Under the pieces are notes generated by a model. That model saw only the letters and a list, made by a program, of their open reading frames with translations, was not told where the DNA came from and did no database searches. Positions 34,345-41,559 of a DNA stretch of 64,000 nucleotides are shown here, piece by piece. The stretch spans positions 310,001 through 374,000 of the forward strand of contig NZ_NFMB01000002.1 of assembly GCF_002161215.1 (NCBI RefSeq), read 5' to 3'. Within the stretch, counting starts at the first letter, position 1. Every line of letters begins with the position of its first letter. This DNA is from Flavonifractor sp. An10. GTDB taxonomy: Bacteria > Bacillota > Clostridia > Oscillospirales > Oscillospiraceae. The position numbers were made by a program, and so were the translations under genes.

Positions 34345-34627
34345 GGTACGAAAAAACGCCCCTGACCAATCCATTTGGTCAGGGGCGTAGAATTACGCGG
34401 TACCACCCTGCTTCCGCCGCCGGTTGCCCATGCGGCGCTCATGGCCTCCAACAAGGCCGCGGCCGGTAACGTGGCCGTGACGGTTCGCCCTACTGCTTGC
34501 GGTTCAGGCGGACGGCTCCGGGATCAGGATGCGCGCGGGCTCCCGCACCGGTTTGCACCAACCACCGGCTCTCTGCCCGGGAGGGGCCGCGCCTTCTTCC
34601 CATCATCGCCTGTTCTGGGATGCTGTT
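34345..34627 (-). promoter_or_regulatory. T-box riboswitch, leucine specifier, upstream of leuA
   Basis: Minus strand: Stem I starts with CAGGCG (pairs CGCCUG), a GAUGA kink-turn, AGAGAGCCGGTGGTTGGTGC / AAACCGG in the distal arm, then the specifier bulge at 34525-34527 reading CUG followed by A. The T-box AAGCAGGGTGGTACCGCG lies at 34397-34413 and the terminator CGCCCCTGACCAA / TTGGTCAGGGGCG with six or more T at 34350-34387. CUG is a leucine codon, consistent with leuA. Uncharged tRNA-Leu would prevent termination. Confidence 0.93.
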
Positions 34628-34633
34628 TCAATT

Positions 34634-34662
34634 ATTCTATCCGACCGGCCGGCCTTTGTCAA
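34634..34662 (-). promoter_or_regulatory. promoter of the leuA T-box transcript
   Basis: Minus strand TTGACA (34657-34662), 17-nt spacer, TAGAAT (34634-34639). Confidence 0.85.
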
Positions 34663-34745
34663 GGGAAAAGATTGCCTGTCGGTGAAGGACGGCGATTTGA
34701 CGGGAAAGGGTGAGGGGAATTTTGTAAAATTCACGTAAATTCTCA

Positions 34746-34774
34746 TTGACGGGGTAATTTACATTCGATATACT
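34746..34774 (+). promoter_or_regulatory. promoter of the Na/Pi cotransporter gene
   Basis: TTGACG (34746-34751), 17-nt spacer, TATACT (34769-34774), 57 nt before the start codon. Confidence 0.8.
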
Positions 34775-34783
34775 TAGTCTGGA

Positions 34784-34816
34784 AAATGTAAAGAATCTGA
34801 AAAAAGAATGTAAAGA
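34784..34816 (-). promoter_or_regulatory. three 11-bp repeats resembling a PhoP/PhoB box
   Basis: Read on the minus strand, TTTACA-N5, TTTTCA-N5, TTTACA-N5 follow each other at 11-bp spacing, the arrangement of Pho boxes (TT-N-A-C/T-A repeats). The site lies just after the predicted transcription start of a phosphate transporter-like gene, a position more compatible with repression than activation. Inference only. Confidence 0.45.
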
Positions 34817-34830
34817 TGAGGGAATGAAAT

Positions 34831-36483
34831 ATGAACGCGAGTATCGTGCTCGGGCTGCTGGGCGGCCTTGCCCTGTTCCTCTACGGCATGCAGATGATGA
34901 GCTCCGGCCTGGAGGCCGCGGCCGGCAACCGGATGAAGGGCATCCTGGAGCGGCTGACCTCCAACCGCATCCTGGGCGTGGCCGTGGGCGCCGTCATCAC
35001 TGCGGTGATCCAGTCCTCCTCCGCCACCACCGTCATGGTGGTGGGCTTCGTCAACTCCGGCATGATGTCCCTGAAGCAGGCCGTGTGGGTCATTATGGGC
35101 GCCAACATCGGCACCACCATCACCGGCCAGCTCATCGCCTTGGATGTGGGCGCCATTGCCCCCCTGTTCGCGTTTGTGGGCGTGGCGATGATCGTCTTCC
35201 TGAAAAAGCCCCAGCTCCACCACTACGGCAGCATTCTGGCGGGCCTGGGCGTGCTCTTCATCGGCATGGAGATGATGGGCACCTCCATGGAGCCCCTGCG
35301 TGAGATGCCCGCCTTTGTGAACATGGTGAGCACCTTCTCCAACCCCCTGGTGGGCATCGCCGTAGGCGCCATCTTTACCGCCATCATCCAGTCCTCCTCC
35401 GCCTCCGTGGGCATCCTGCAGGCCCTGGCGGTCAGCGGCGTGGTGGGCCTGGACACCTCGGTCTATGTCCTCTTCGGCCAGAACATCGGCACCTGCATCA
35501 CCGCCGTGCTGGCCGCCATCGGCACCAGCCGCAATGCCAAGCGCACCACCGTGGTGCATCTGTCCTTCAACATCATCGGCACCGTCCTGTTCACCATCCT
35601 GTGCCAGGTGACCCCGCTGGTGCCCTTCATGCAATCCCTGACCGACAACCCGGCGGCGCAGATTGCCAACATGCACACCCTCTTTAATGTGGTCACCACC
35701 CTGCTCCTGCTGCCCTGCGGCGGGCTGCTGGTGAAGCTGGCCATGCGCATCCTGCCCGACCGGGAGGAAGATCAGAAGGAGGGCATGCACCTGGCCTTCC
35801 TGGTGCCCGAGCCGGCCCGCACCAAGCAGGAGCACCCCATCGGCCTGTCCGCCATGTACCTGACCCAGCTGCGCCAGGAGCTCAACCGCATGCTGGGCAT
35901 GGCCAAGGACAACATCGCCACGGCCTTCCAGGCGGTGCTGGAGCGGGATCCCAAGGAGGTGGAGAAGGCCCAGGCCACCGAGGAGTACATCGACTTCCTG
36001 AACAAGGAGATCTCCCAGTACATCTCCAAGGGCATGGTGCGGGAGACCAACGCCAAGGACTCCTCCGCCATGAGCTCCTATTTTAAGATCACCGGCAACA
36101 TTGAGCGCATCGGCGACCACGCCATGAACATCTGTGAGTACACCCAGAAGCTGGCGGACAAGCACATCCGCTTTTCCGAGGAGGCCCAGGACGAGATCCG
36201 CGCCATGGAGCAGGTCTGCCTGGACACCCTGGCTCTGCTGGAGCAGGAGGGCATCCAGCCCACCGAGTGGCTGACCAAGGTCTCCGCCATGGAGCAGCGC
36301 ATCGACGACATGACCGACGAGTTCCGCCGCAAGCAGCTGGAGCGCATGCGGCAGGGCTCCTGCTCCGATGAGGCGTGCATCATCTTCTCCGAGCTGCTCA
36401 CCGACTTTGAGCGCATCGGCGACCACGCCCTCAATATCGCCCAGGAGCGGGCGAGCATTGCGCCCGAGTCCACGGACGCGTAA
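34831..36483 (+). CDS. Na/Pi cotransporter family protein with C-terminal PhoU domain
   Basis: 550 residues. Two inverted PNaS repeats each contain the QSSSA motif: AVITAVIQSSSATTVMVVGF (near residue 58) and AIFTAIIQSSSASVGILQAL (near 186). About eight membrane segments lead to residue ~310. A cytosolic PhoU-like helical domain follows (SSYFKITGNIERIGDHAMNI and LLTDFERIGDHALNIAQERA, the E-R-I-G-D-H metal motif twice). Such NptA/YjbB-like proteins move phosphate with sodium. Single-gene unit with terminator. Confidence 0.92.
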   Translation: MNASIVLGLLGGLALFLYGMQMMSSGLEAAAGNRMKGILERLTSNRILGVAVGAVITAVIQSSSATTVMVVGFVNSGMMSLKQAVWVIMGANIGTTITGQLIALDVGAIAPLFAFVGVAMIVFLKKPQLHHYGSILAGLGVLFIGMEMMGTSMEPLREMPAFVNMVSTFSNPLVGIAVGAIFTAIIQSSSASVGILQALAVSGVVGLDTSVYVLFGQNIGTCITAVLAAIGTSRNAKRTTVVHLSFNIIGTVLFTILCQVTPLVPFMQSLTDNPAAQIANMHTLFNVVTTLLLLPCGGLLVKLAMRILPDREEDQKEGMHLAFLVPEPARTKQEHPIGLSAMYLTQLRQELNRMLGMAKDNIATAFQAVLERDPKEVEKAQATEEYIDFLNKEISQYISKGMVRETNAKDSSAMSSYFKITGNIERIGDHAMNICEYTQKLADKHIRFSEEAQDEIRAMEQVCLDTLALLEQEGIQPTEWLTKVSAMEQRIDDMTDEFRRKQLERMRQGSCSDEACIIFSELLTDFERIGDHALNIAQERASIAPESTDA

Positions 36484-36499
36484 CAGTGAATCCTGAGAA

Positions 36500-36529
36500 G
36501 GGGAGTGCCGCCCCGGGGCGGCGCTCCCC
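36500..36529 (+). terminator. hairpin after the Na/Pi cotransporter
   Basis: GGGGAG-T-GCCGCC / GGCGGC-G-CTCCCC stem followed by a weak T-rich tail TCCTGTCTT. Confidence 0.6.
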
Positions 36530-36615
36530 TCCTGTCTTGCGGGGCGGGGAGGGCCCGCCCGTTCCCCTGCGGATTTCAGAAAATCAAAAAATACCGGAGA
36601 TCTCCCCGGTACTGC

Positions 36616-36644
36616 TTGACGGGGGATTTTCCATCTGTTATGAT
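36616..36644 (+). promoter_or_regulatory. promoter of the flavodiiron gene
   Basis: TTGACG (36616-36621), 17-nt spacer, TATGAT (36639-36644), about 75 nt before the start. Confidence 0.8.
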
Positions 36645-36718
36645 AATATGTTGGAAAAAACCTTATGCATATAGAGCTCAGGGCCCGGTTCCAGGCCCTG
36701 TTAGAAGGAGAATGACAT

Positions 36719-37924
36719 ATGTACTGCACCCGTAAGCTGACCGAGCAGGTGACCTGGGTGGGCGGCAGCGACCGCCGGCTGGCCCTGTTCGAGAATCTGT
36801 TCCCCGTACCCCACGGCGTATCCTACAACTCCTATGTGATTATGGACGAAAAGACCGCCGTACTGGACACGGCGGACGCCGCCATCTCCCGCCAGTTCCT
36901 GGAGAACGTGCTCCACACCCTGGGCGGCCGCCCGCTGGACTACCTGGTGGTCAACCACATGGAGCCCGACCACTGCGCCAACATCGAGGCGCTGGCCCTC
37001 CGCTTCCCCGGGATGAAGATCGTGGGCAATGCCAAGACCTTCACCTTTATGAAGCAGTTCTACGACCTGCCCCTGGAGGAGCGGATGATCATCGTCAAGG
37101 AGGGGGATACCCTCTCCCTGGGCAGCCACACCCTCCACTTCTACATGGCCCCCATGGTGCACTGGCCCGAGGTGATGGTCACCTACGAGTCCAGCGAGAA
37201 GCTCCTCTTCTCCGCCGACGCCTTCGGCACCTTCGGCGCCGTCAACGGCAGCCTGTTCAGCGACGAGGTGAACTTCGACCGTGACTGGCTGGACGACGCC
37301 CGCCGCTACTACGGCAACATCGTGGGCAAGTACGGCCTCCAGGTGCAGGCCGCCCTCAAGAAGCTCTCCGCCCTGGACATCGCCATGATCTGCCCCCTCC
37401 ACGGCCCCGTGTGGCGGGAGAACCTGGACTACCTGCTGGGCAAGTACGACAAGTGGAGCCGGTATGAGCCGGAGGAGAAGGCCGTGGCCATCTTCTACGC
37501 CTCCATGTACGGCGACACGGAGAACGCGGCCGATATCCTGGCCGCCGGCCTGGCCGAGGGCGGCGTGAGGAACATCGCCATGTATGACGTGTCCTCTACC
37601 CACATCTCCTATCTCATCTCGGAGGTGTTCCGGTGCAGCCACCTGGTGCTGGCGGCCCCCACCTACAACAACGGCATCTATCCCGCCATGGCCAACCTGC
37701 TCCACGACATGAAGGCCCTGATGCTCCAGAACCGCACCGTGGGCCTGGTGGAGAACGGCTCCTGGGCGCCGGTCAGCGGCAAGCTGATCCGGGCCGAGCT
37801 GGAGAGCCTGAAGGGCTTCCAGGTGCTGGAGCCCGTGGCCTCCCTGAAGTCCGCCCTCAAGGGGGACTCCCTGGAGCAGCTGGGCCAGCTGAAGGACAGC
37901 ATCCTGGCTTCCCTCAACGGCTGA
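36719..37924 (+). CDS. flavodiiron protein (FprA-type)
   Basis: 401 residues, class A length. N-terminal metallo-beta-lactamase domain with the diiron ligand motif VVNHMEPDHCANIE, then PMVHWPEVMVTYE, LLFSADAFGTFG and CPLHGPVW. C-terminal flavodoxin domain: AIFYASMYGDTENAADILAA, with FMN loop APTYNNGIYPAMANLLHDM. These cytosolic enzymes reduce O2 to water or NO to N2O in anaerobes, with electrons from rubredoxin. No rubredoxin gene is adjacent. AGAAGGAGAATGACAT precedes the start. Confidence 0.95.
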   Translation: MYCTRKLTEQVTWVGGSDRRLALFENLFPVPHGVSYNSYVIMDEKTAVLDTADAAISRQFLENVLHTLGGRPLDYLVVNHMEPDHCANIEALALRFPGMKIVGNAKTFTFMKQFYDLPLEERMIIVKEGDTLSLGSHTLHFYMAPMVHWPEVMVTYESSEKLLFSADAFGTFGAVNGSLFSDEVNFDRDWLDDARRYYGNIVGKYGLQVQAALKKLSALDIAMICPLHGPVWRENLDYLLGKYDKWSRYEPEEKAVAIFYASMYGDTENAADILAAGLAEGGVRNIAMYDVSSTHISYLISEVFRCSHLVLAAPTYNNGIYPAMANLLHDMKALMLQNRTVGLVENGSWAPVSGKLIRAELESLKGFQVLEPVASLKSALKGDSLEQLGQLKDSILASLNG

Positions 37925-37990
37925 TCAGGTGGACAAAACACGCGGTTGCCGGTAAATCCAGCCTGTCGAAAAGCCTTTCCGACAGACTGA

Positions 37991-38035
37991 CGCGGCCCAT
38001 CGGTCTTCGACCGATGGGCCGCGCTCTGTTTTTCC
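37991..38035. terminator. terminator after the flavodiiron gene
   Basis: GCGGCCCATCGGTC / GACCGATGGGCCGC with TTC loop, followed by GCTCTGTTTTTCC. It may also stop transcripts arriving from the convergent lipoprotein gene. Confidence 0.82.
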
Positions 38036-38058
38036 TTGCATTCTCTGCTTCCGTCTGT

Positions 38059-38757
38059 TCAGTCCAGCAGCTCCTCGGCCGGGATCCATTCCTCCGGGGA
38101 GAGAAGCTGGCTCTCCACCAGTTCCTCGAACCGAACCTCGAAGGTGTCTTGATCCACATCTTCATTGTCCAGCAGATAGGTAAGCGTCTCGACACCGCCG
38201 TCCGACGTGTCCTCGTGAATCGTCAGGTTGGCGGTTTCCTCGGTCTCTCCATCGGACAGATAGCGGAACAGATTGTACAGGTGGGAGTATCGGGTGGGCC
38301 CGGTGCCCGTATCGTACTGCCGTACCATGGTGCCGTCCCGCAGGGGATAGTCCCGACAGCTTGTCTCCATGATATCGTACTGCCAGCAGGACAATTCCCC
38401 GTCCCCGTAGTGGAACACGGCATTGAACAGGGCGGGCTGCCCCACCTTCTGCACCACCAGTTCAGCCCCGCCGTCCCCATCCAGATCCAGCAGTACATAC
38501 TCCAGCTCCTTCGCCGGGGGCAGGGTGACCTGGTACAGCTCCAACCCCTCCGGAGGGCGGTTCAGCGCCCCTGGCTCTCCCTCCAGCAGGGCCCGGTAGG
38601 CCTCCAAGGTCTCGGCCGACACAGGCGCAGGGTATAGCGGCTCCGGCGAAGCGGGCACGGGGCTTCCGGACAGCGCCGGCGGTTCTACGCCCCCCGCGCA
38701 GGCGGTAAGGACGGCAGCCAGTAGACAGGCCAGCCCCATTACGGATGTGCGGTTCAC
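38059..38757 (-). CDS. putative lipoprotein of unknown function
   Basis: 232 residues from GTG 38755-38757, chosen because AAGGAGGAG lies just upstream and a signal peptide follows: MGLACLLAAVLTACAGG, lipobox LTAC, so the mature protein would be lipid-anchored outside the membrane. A Pro/Ser-rich linker (PPALSGSPVPASPEPLYPAP) is followed by a domain with LLDLDGDGGAELVVQKVG, an Asp-rich calcium-loop/VCBS-like signature. I do not recognise the family beyond this. Confidence 0.72.
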   Translation of the reverse strand: MNRTSVMGLACLLAAVLTACAGGVEPPALSGSPVPASPEPLYPAPVSAETLEAYRALLEGEPGALNRPPEGLELYQVTLPPAKELEYVLLDLDGDGGAELVVQKVGQPALFNAVFHYGDGELSCWQYDIMETSCRDYPLRDGTMVRQYDTGTGPTRYSHLYNLFRYLSDGETEETANLTIHEDTSDGGVETLTYLLDNEDVDQDTFEVRFEELVESQLLSPEEWIPAEELLD

Positions 38758-38976
38758 AGCGGCACTCCTCCTTCGGACGGTTGTGCGGTCATGATACCAC
38801 CCGTACACCCCCAGGGAAACCCAGTTGCAGTTTCAAATGTTGAAAATTTGGTAACAAGTCCCCACAAGTCCGGCGCGGAAGTACTGTCGCCGCGGAAGGA
38901 CACACGGCACGGCAGCGACGCGCGAATAAACCTTCTGGGGAGGGGCGTGTACTCACGACCCGGGCGGCATGGCGGC

Positions 38977-39804
38977 TCACCGGGGGCGCAGCTGCCAGAA
39001 GACCACGGCGCCGGCGGCGGCCACGTTGAGGGAGTCCACACCGTGGGCCATGGGGATGCGGACAGTGTCGTCGCAGCAGGCGATGGTCTCGGGGGAGAGG
39101 CCGTTCCCCTCGGAGCCCAGCAGGACGGCCAGCCGCTCCGCCTGGGCCAGCCGGGGCTCCTCAATGCTGGCGGCGCTGCCGCTCAGGGCCATGGCGGCGG
39201 TTCGGAAGCCCATCTCCCGCAGGAGGGCCAGCCCGGCCCGGGGCCACTGGCCCTCCCCCTGGCCGATCCAGGCCCACGGCAGCTGGAAGACGGCGCCCAT
39301 GCTGACCCGGATGGCGCGCCGGTAAAAGGGGTCGCAGCAGGAGGGGGTGACCAGCACGGCGTCCATCCCCAGCGCGGCGGCGGAGCGAAACAGGGCCCCC
39401 ACATTGGAGGCGTCCGTGATGTTCTCCAGCACGGCCACCCGGCGGCTGTTCCGGCACACCGCCTCAACATCGGGGAGAGCGGGCCGGCGCATGGCGCAGA
39501 GCATGCCCCGGGTGAGGGCATAGCCGGTGAGCCGGGCCAGCACCTCCCGGTCGGCGGTGTAGACGGGGACATCCCCGCAGCGCGCCTCCAGCTGCCGGGC
39601 GAACAGGGGCAGGTGCCGGCGCTCCATCAGCAGGGACAGGGGGCGGCAGCCGGCGTCCAGGGCGCAGGAGATCACCTTGGCGCTCTCGGCGATCAGGACG
39701 CCCTGCTCCGGCTCCCGCCGGCTGCGGAGCTGTGCGTGGGTGAGCTGGGTGTAGGGGCTCAGCTCGCGAAGGGAGAGATCTGTGATCTCCACAATGTGTG
39801 CCAT
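38977..39804 (-). CDS. TrmH/SpoU-family RNA 2'-O-methyltransferase
   Basis: 275 residues from ATG 39802-39804. An N-terminal substrate-binding part (HAQLRSRREPEQGVLIAESA) precedes the knotted SPOUT domain: motif 1 VLENITDASNVGALFRSAAA, motif 2 AVLLGSEGNGLS, motif 3 VRIPMAHGVDSLNVAAAGAV. It would methylate a ribose in rRNA or tRNA with SAM; the exact target is not evident. Upstream of its start lies the second insertion sequence copy. Confidence 0.9.
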   Translation of the reverse strand: MAHIVEITDLSLRELSPYTQLTHAQLRSRREPEQGVLIAESAKVISCALDAGCRPLSLLMERRHLPLFARQLEARCGDVPVYTADREVLARLTGYALTRGMLCAMRRPALPDVEAVCRNSRRVAVLENITDASNVGALFRSAAALGMDAVLVTPSCCDPFYRRAIRVSMGAVFQLPWAWIGQGEGQWPRAGLALLREMGFRTAAMALSGSAASIEEPRLAQAERLAVLLGSEGNGLSPETIACCDDTVRIPMAHGVDSLNVAAAGAVVFWQLRPR

Positions 39805-39966
39805 GGCGCACCTCCCGGGTGGCGGATGTTCTGTCCGGCGGATTGTCCGTACCGGACTCAGCGGTACCCACCATATCATATACCGGGCTCTTTTTCAAGC
39901 GGTTTCCCGCCGCCTTTTCCCCGGGGATGCCCATCCGTCCATCCAAATTGAAGAAATTGCGCAAGA

Positions 39967-41017
39967 TGTAGGTTTGTCAAACATATTGGACAGTGAATTC
40001 GTTCGGAGAAAGCCAACTAAGCGGTCTCATAGGGAAGTTGTTGGAGCGGCGGTTGTGGGCAGCGAGCTGTCTGGCGAAGTCCTCCAGCGAGTAAAAGCTG
40101 CGGCAGGAATAGAAGCGTTTCTGATCCTCGCGGTGGCTGCGCTCCACTTTACCGTTGTGGCGAGGTGTATAGGGGCGGATGAGCTTGTGGCGGATACCCA
40201 GATGGGCGGCGGTGGTCTCAAACAAAGTAGGGAGATCCCGCTTGCTGCTGGAGAAACGATTGGTAAATTCAAAGCCATTATCCGTCTGGACGCATTCCAC
40301 GCGGATTCCGCGGCGCGCATACCACTTGAACAACTTTTTCAGAAAATCCGCAGAGGAATAGGTGGACTGCTCCGGGTAGGCAGCCAGGAAGCGCAAGCGT
40401 GTGAACTCGTCAATAGCAGTGTATTGGTACAGGCGCAGCTCAGGGTCTGTGATACAGCGGCGGGGAACCACCTTCACATCTACCTGAACCCGCTGGCCGG
40501 GATAGGTCATCTGCTGGTAGGGCTTTGGCTTGTAGGCCGTTTTCTTCTCTTTAGGTGAGAACAGCCCCAGCTTTCTCATCACCCGGAACAGGCTCTCTGG
40601 GCGGCGGGTGTAGCCTCGCTGCCGCAGCCGGTGCCACAACTCCACCATACCCAGATTCGGATTGCGGCGGCGCATATCCCGGATCAGTTTTAGTTCTGCT
40701 TCTGTGTGCTGGTTTGGATGGCTGTGGGGCCGCCGGGACTGGCAAACCAGGGATTCTGCTCTGCCGTCCCAGCGTTTCTTCCAAAAGTAGATATACGACC
40801 GGCTTTTGTTATACTTCCGGCTTGCCCGGCTGACGCCGTATTTCTCCGCGTACTTCATCAGGGATTGCCGATATGCCATGTCCTGTGTTATACTCTTGCT
40901 CATGAAGGATATGGCCCCCTCTCGTCAAGTTGTTGTCTGCAACTCCAACTTTAACCGATGAGGCCTTATCCTTCATCCTTTTTTATTCTTCTGTCCAATA
41001 TGTATTGTACTCCTACA
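39967..41017 (-). mobile_element. insertion sequence, copy 2 (1,051 bp, 27-bp target duplication)
   Basis: Same length, ends and orientation-defining repeats as copy 1, inverted. Flanks 39940-39966 and 41018-41044 are identical 27-bp direct repeats beginning CATCCAAATTGAAGAAATTG. It sits between the RNA methyltransferase promoter region and tRNA-Ser. The left half of the transposase gene is identical to copy 1 in all frames; the right half differs. Confidence 0.93.
39977..40903 (-). CDS. DDE integrase-type transposase, copy 2
   Basis: 308 residues, intact, acidic triad as in copy 1 (VQVDVKVV, VQTDNGFEF, HNGKVERSHRED). Against copy 1 I count eleven substitutions, all after residue ~150 (for example DSEL to DPEL, KLSK to KLFK, FESAAAQ to FETTAAH, CHS to CRS). 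Residues 1-150 are identical. Confidence 0.93.
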   Translation of the reverse strand: MSKSITQDMAYRQSLMKYAEKYGVSRASRKYNKSRSYIYFWKKRWDGRAESLVCQSRRPHSHPNQHTEAELKLIRDMRRRNPNLGMVELWHRLRQRGYTRRPESLFRVMRKLGLFSPKEKKTAYKPKPYQQMTYPGQRVQVDVKVVPRRCITDPELRLYQYTAIDEFTRLRFLAAYPEQSTYSSADFLKKLFKWYARRGIRVECVQTDNGFEFTNRFSSSKRDLPTLFETTAAHLGIRHKLIRPYTPRHNGKVERSHREDQKRFYSCRSFYSLEDFARQLAAHNRRSNNFPMRPLSWLSPNEFTVQYV

Positions 41018-41107
41018 CATCCAAATTGAAGAAATTGCGCAAGAAAGATTGACAGAGGGGAAAAAATATGGTATGATCACCTTCGCACTTGACCGGAGAT
41101 CGGACGT

Positions 41108-41195
41108 GGAGAGATGTCCGAGCGGTTGAAGGAACCGGTCTTGAAAACCGGCGATGCGCAAGCATCCGTGGGTTCGAATCCCACTCTCTCCGCCA
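41108..41195 (+). tRNA. tRNA-Ser (anticodon TGA), CCA encoded
   Basis: Acceptor GGAGAGA pairs TCTCTCC; discriminator G then CCA at 41193-41195. Anticodon loop CTTGAAA gives TGA. The long variable arm (GCGATGCGCAAGCATCC) and T-loop GGTTCGAATCCC are typical for class II tRNA-Ser. Confidence 0.96.
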
Positions 41196-41231
41196 CATTT
41201 TATTTGTTCGGCAGGCTGTTGTCAGGTATTT

Positions 41232-41322
41232 GCAGAAGTACCCAAGTGGCCGAAGGGGCTCCCCTGCTAAGGGAGTAGGGCGGGAAACCGTCGCGAGGGT
41301 TCAAATCCCTCCTTCTGCGCCA
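41232..41322 (+). tRNA. tRNA-Ser (anticodon GCT), CCA encoded
   Basis: Acceptor GCAGAAG pairs CTTCTGC; discriminator G then CCA (41320-41322). Anticodon loop CTGCTAA gives GCT. Long variable arm TAGGGCGGGAAACCGTCGC; T-loop GGTTCAAATCC. Follows the first tRNA-Ser by 36 nt and probably shares its transcript. Confidence 0.96.
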
Positions 41323-41323
41323 A

Positions 41324-41354
41324 AATAACCACACCGGAAGGTGTGGTTATTTTT
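41324..41354 (+). terminator. terminator of the tRNA pair
   Basis: AATAACCACACC / GGTGTGGTTATT followed by TTT. The ~200 nt beyond it up to 41,560 hold only a GC-rich hairpin (GAGAGAGGCCGCGG / CTGCGGCCTCTCTC, 41,493-41,533) and no gene I can identify. Confidence 0.88.
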
Positions 41355-41559
41355 ATGCTTACCGTAGGAAACTTGACATGCCCGGCAGAATGAGTCCCGT
41401 CTGCGCCGAAGTTTTGCCGCGGGCAAAACGCTCGTACGGCGCTTAAGCACCGTTGGCCAGTCAGAGGAAAGGGATCATGCGGCGGTTTTTGACAGAGAGA
41501 GGCCGCGGCCCCGTGGGGCTGCGGCCTCTCTCTGCTGTGGTATATTTTGGGCTGGCGCG

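Noticed and set aside
40960-41330. tRNA-Ser as integration site of a prophage or genomic island
   Set aside because: No integrase or repeated tRNA 3' end is visible; the adjacent mobile element is a simple insertion sequence with its own target duplication.
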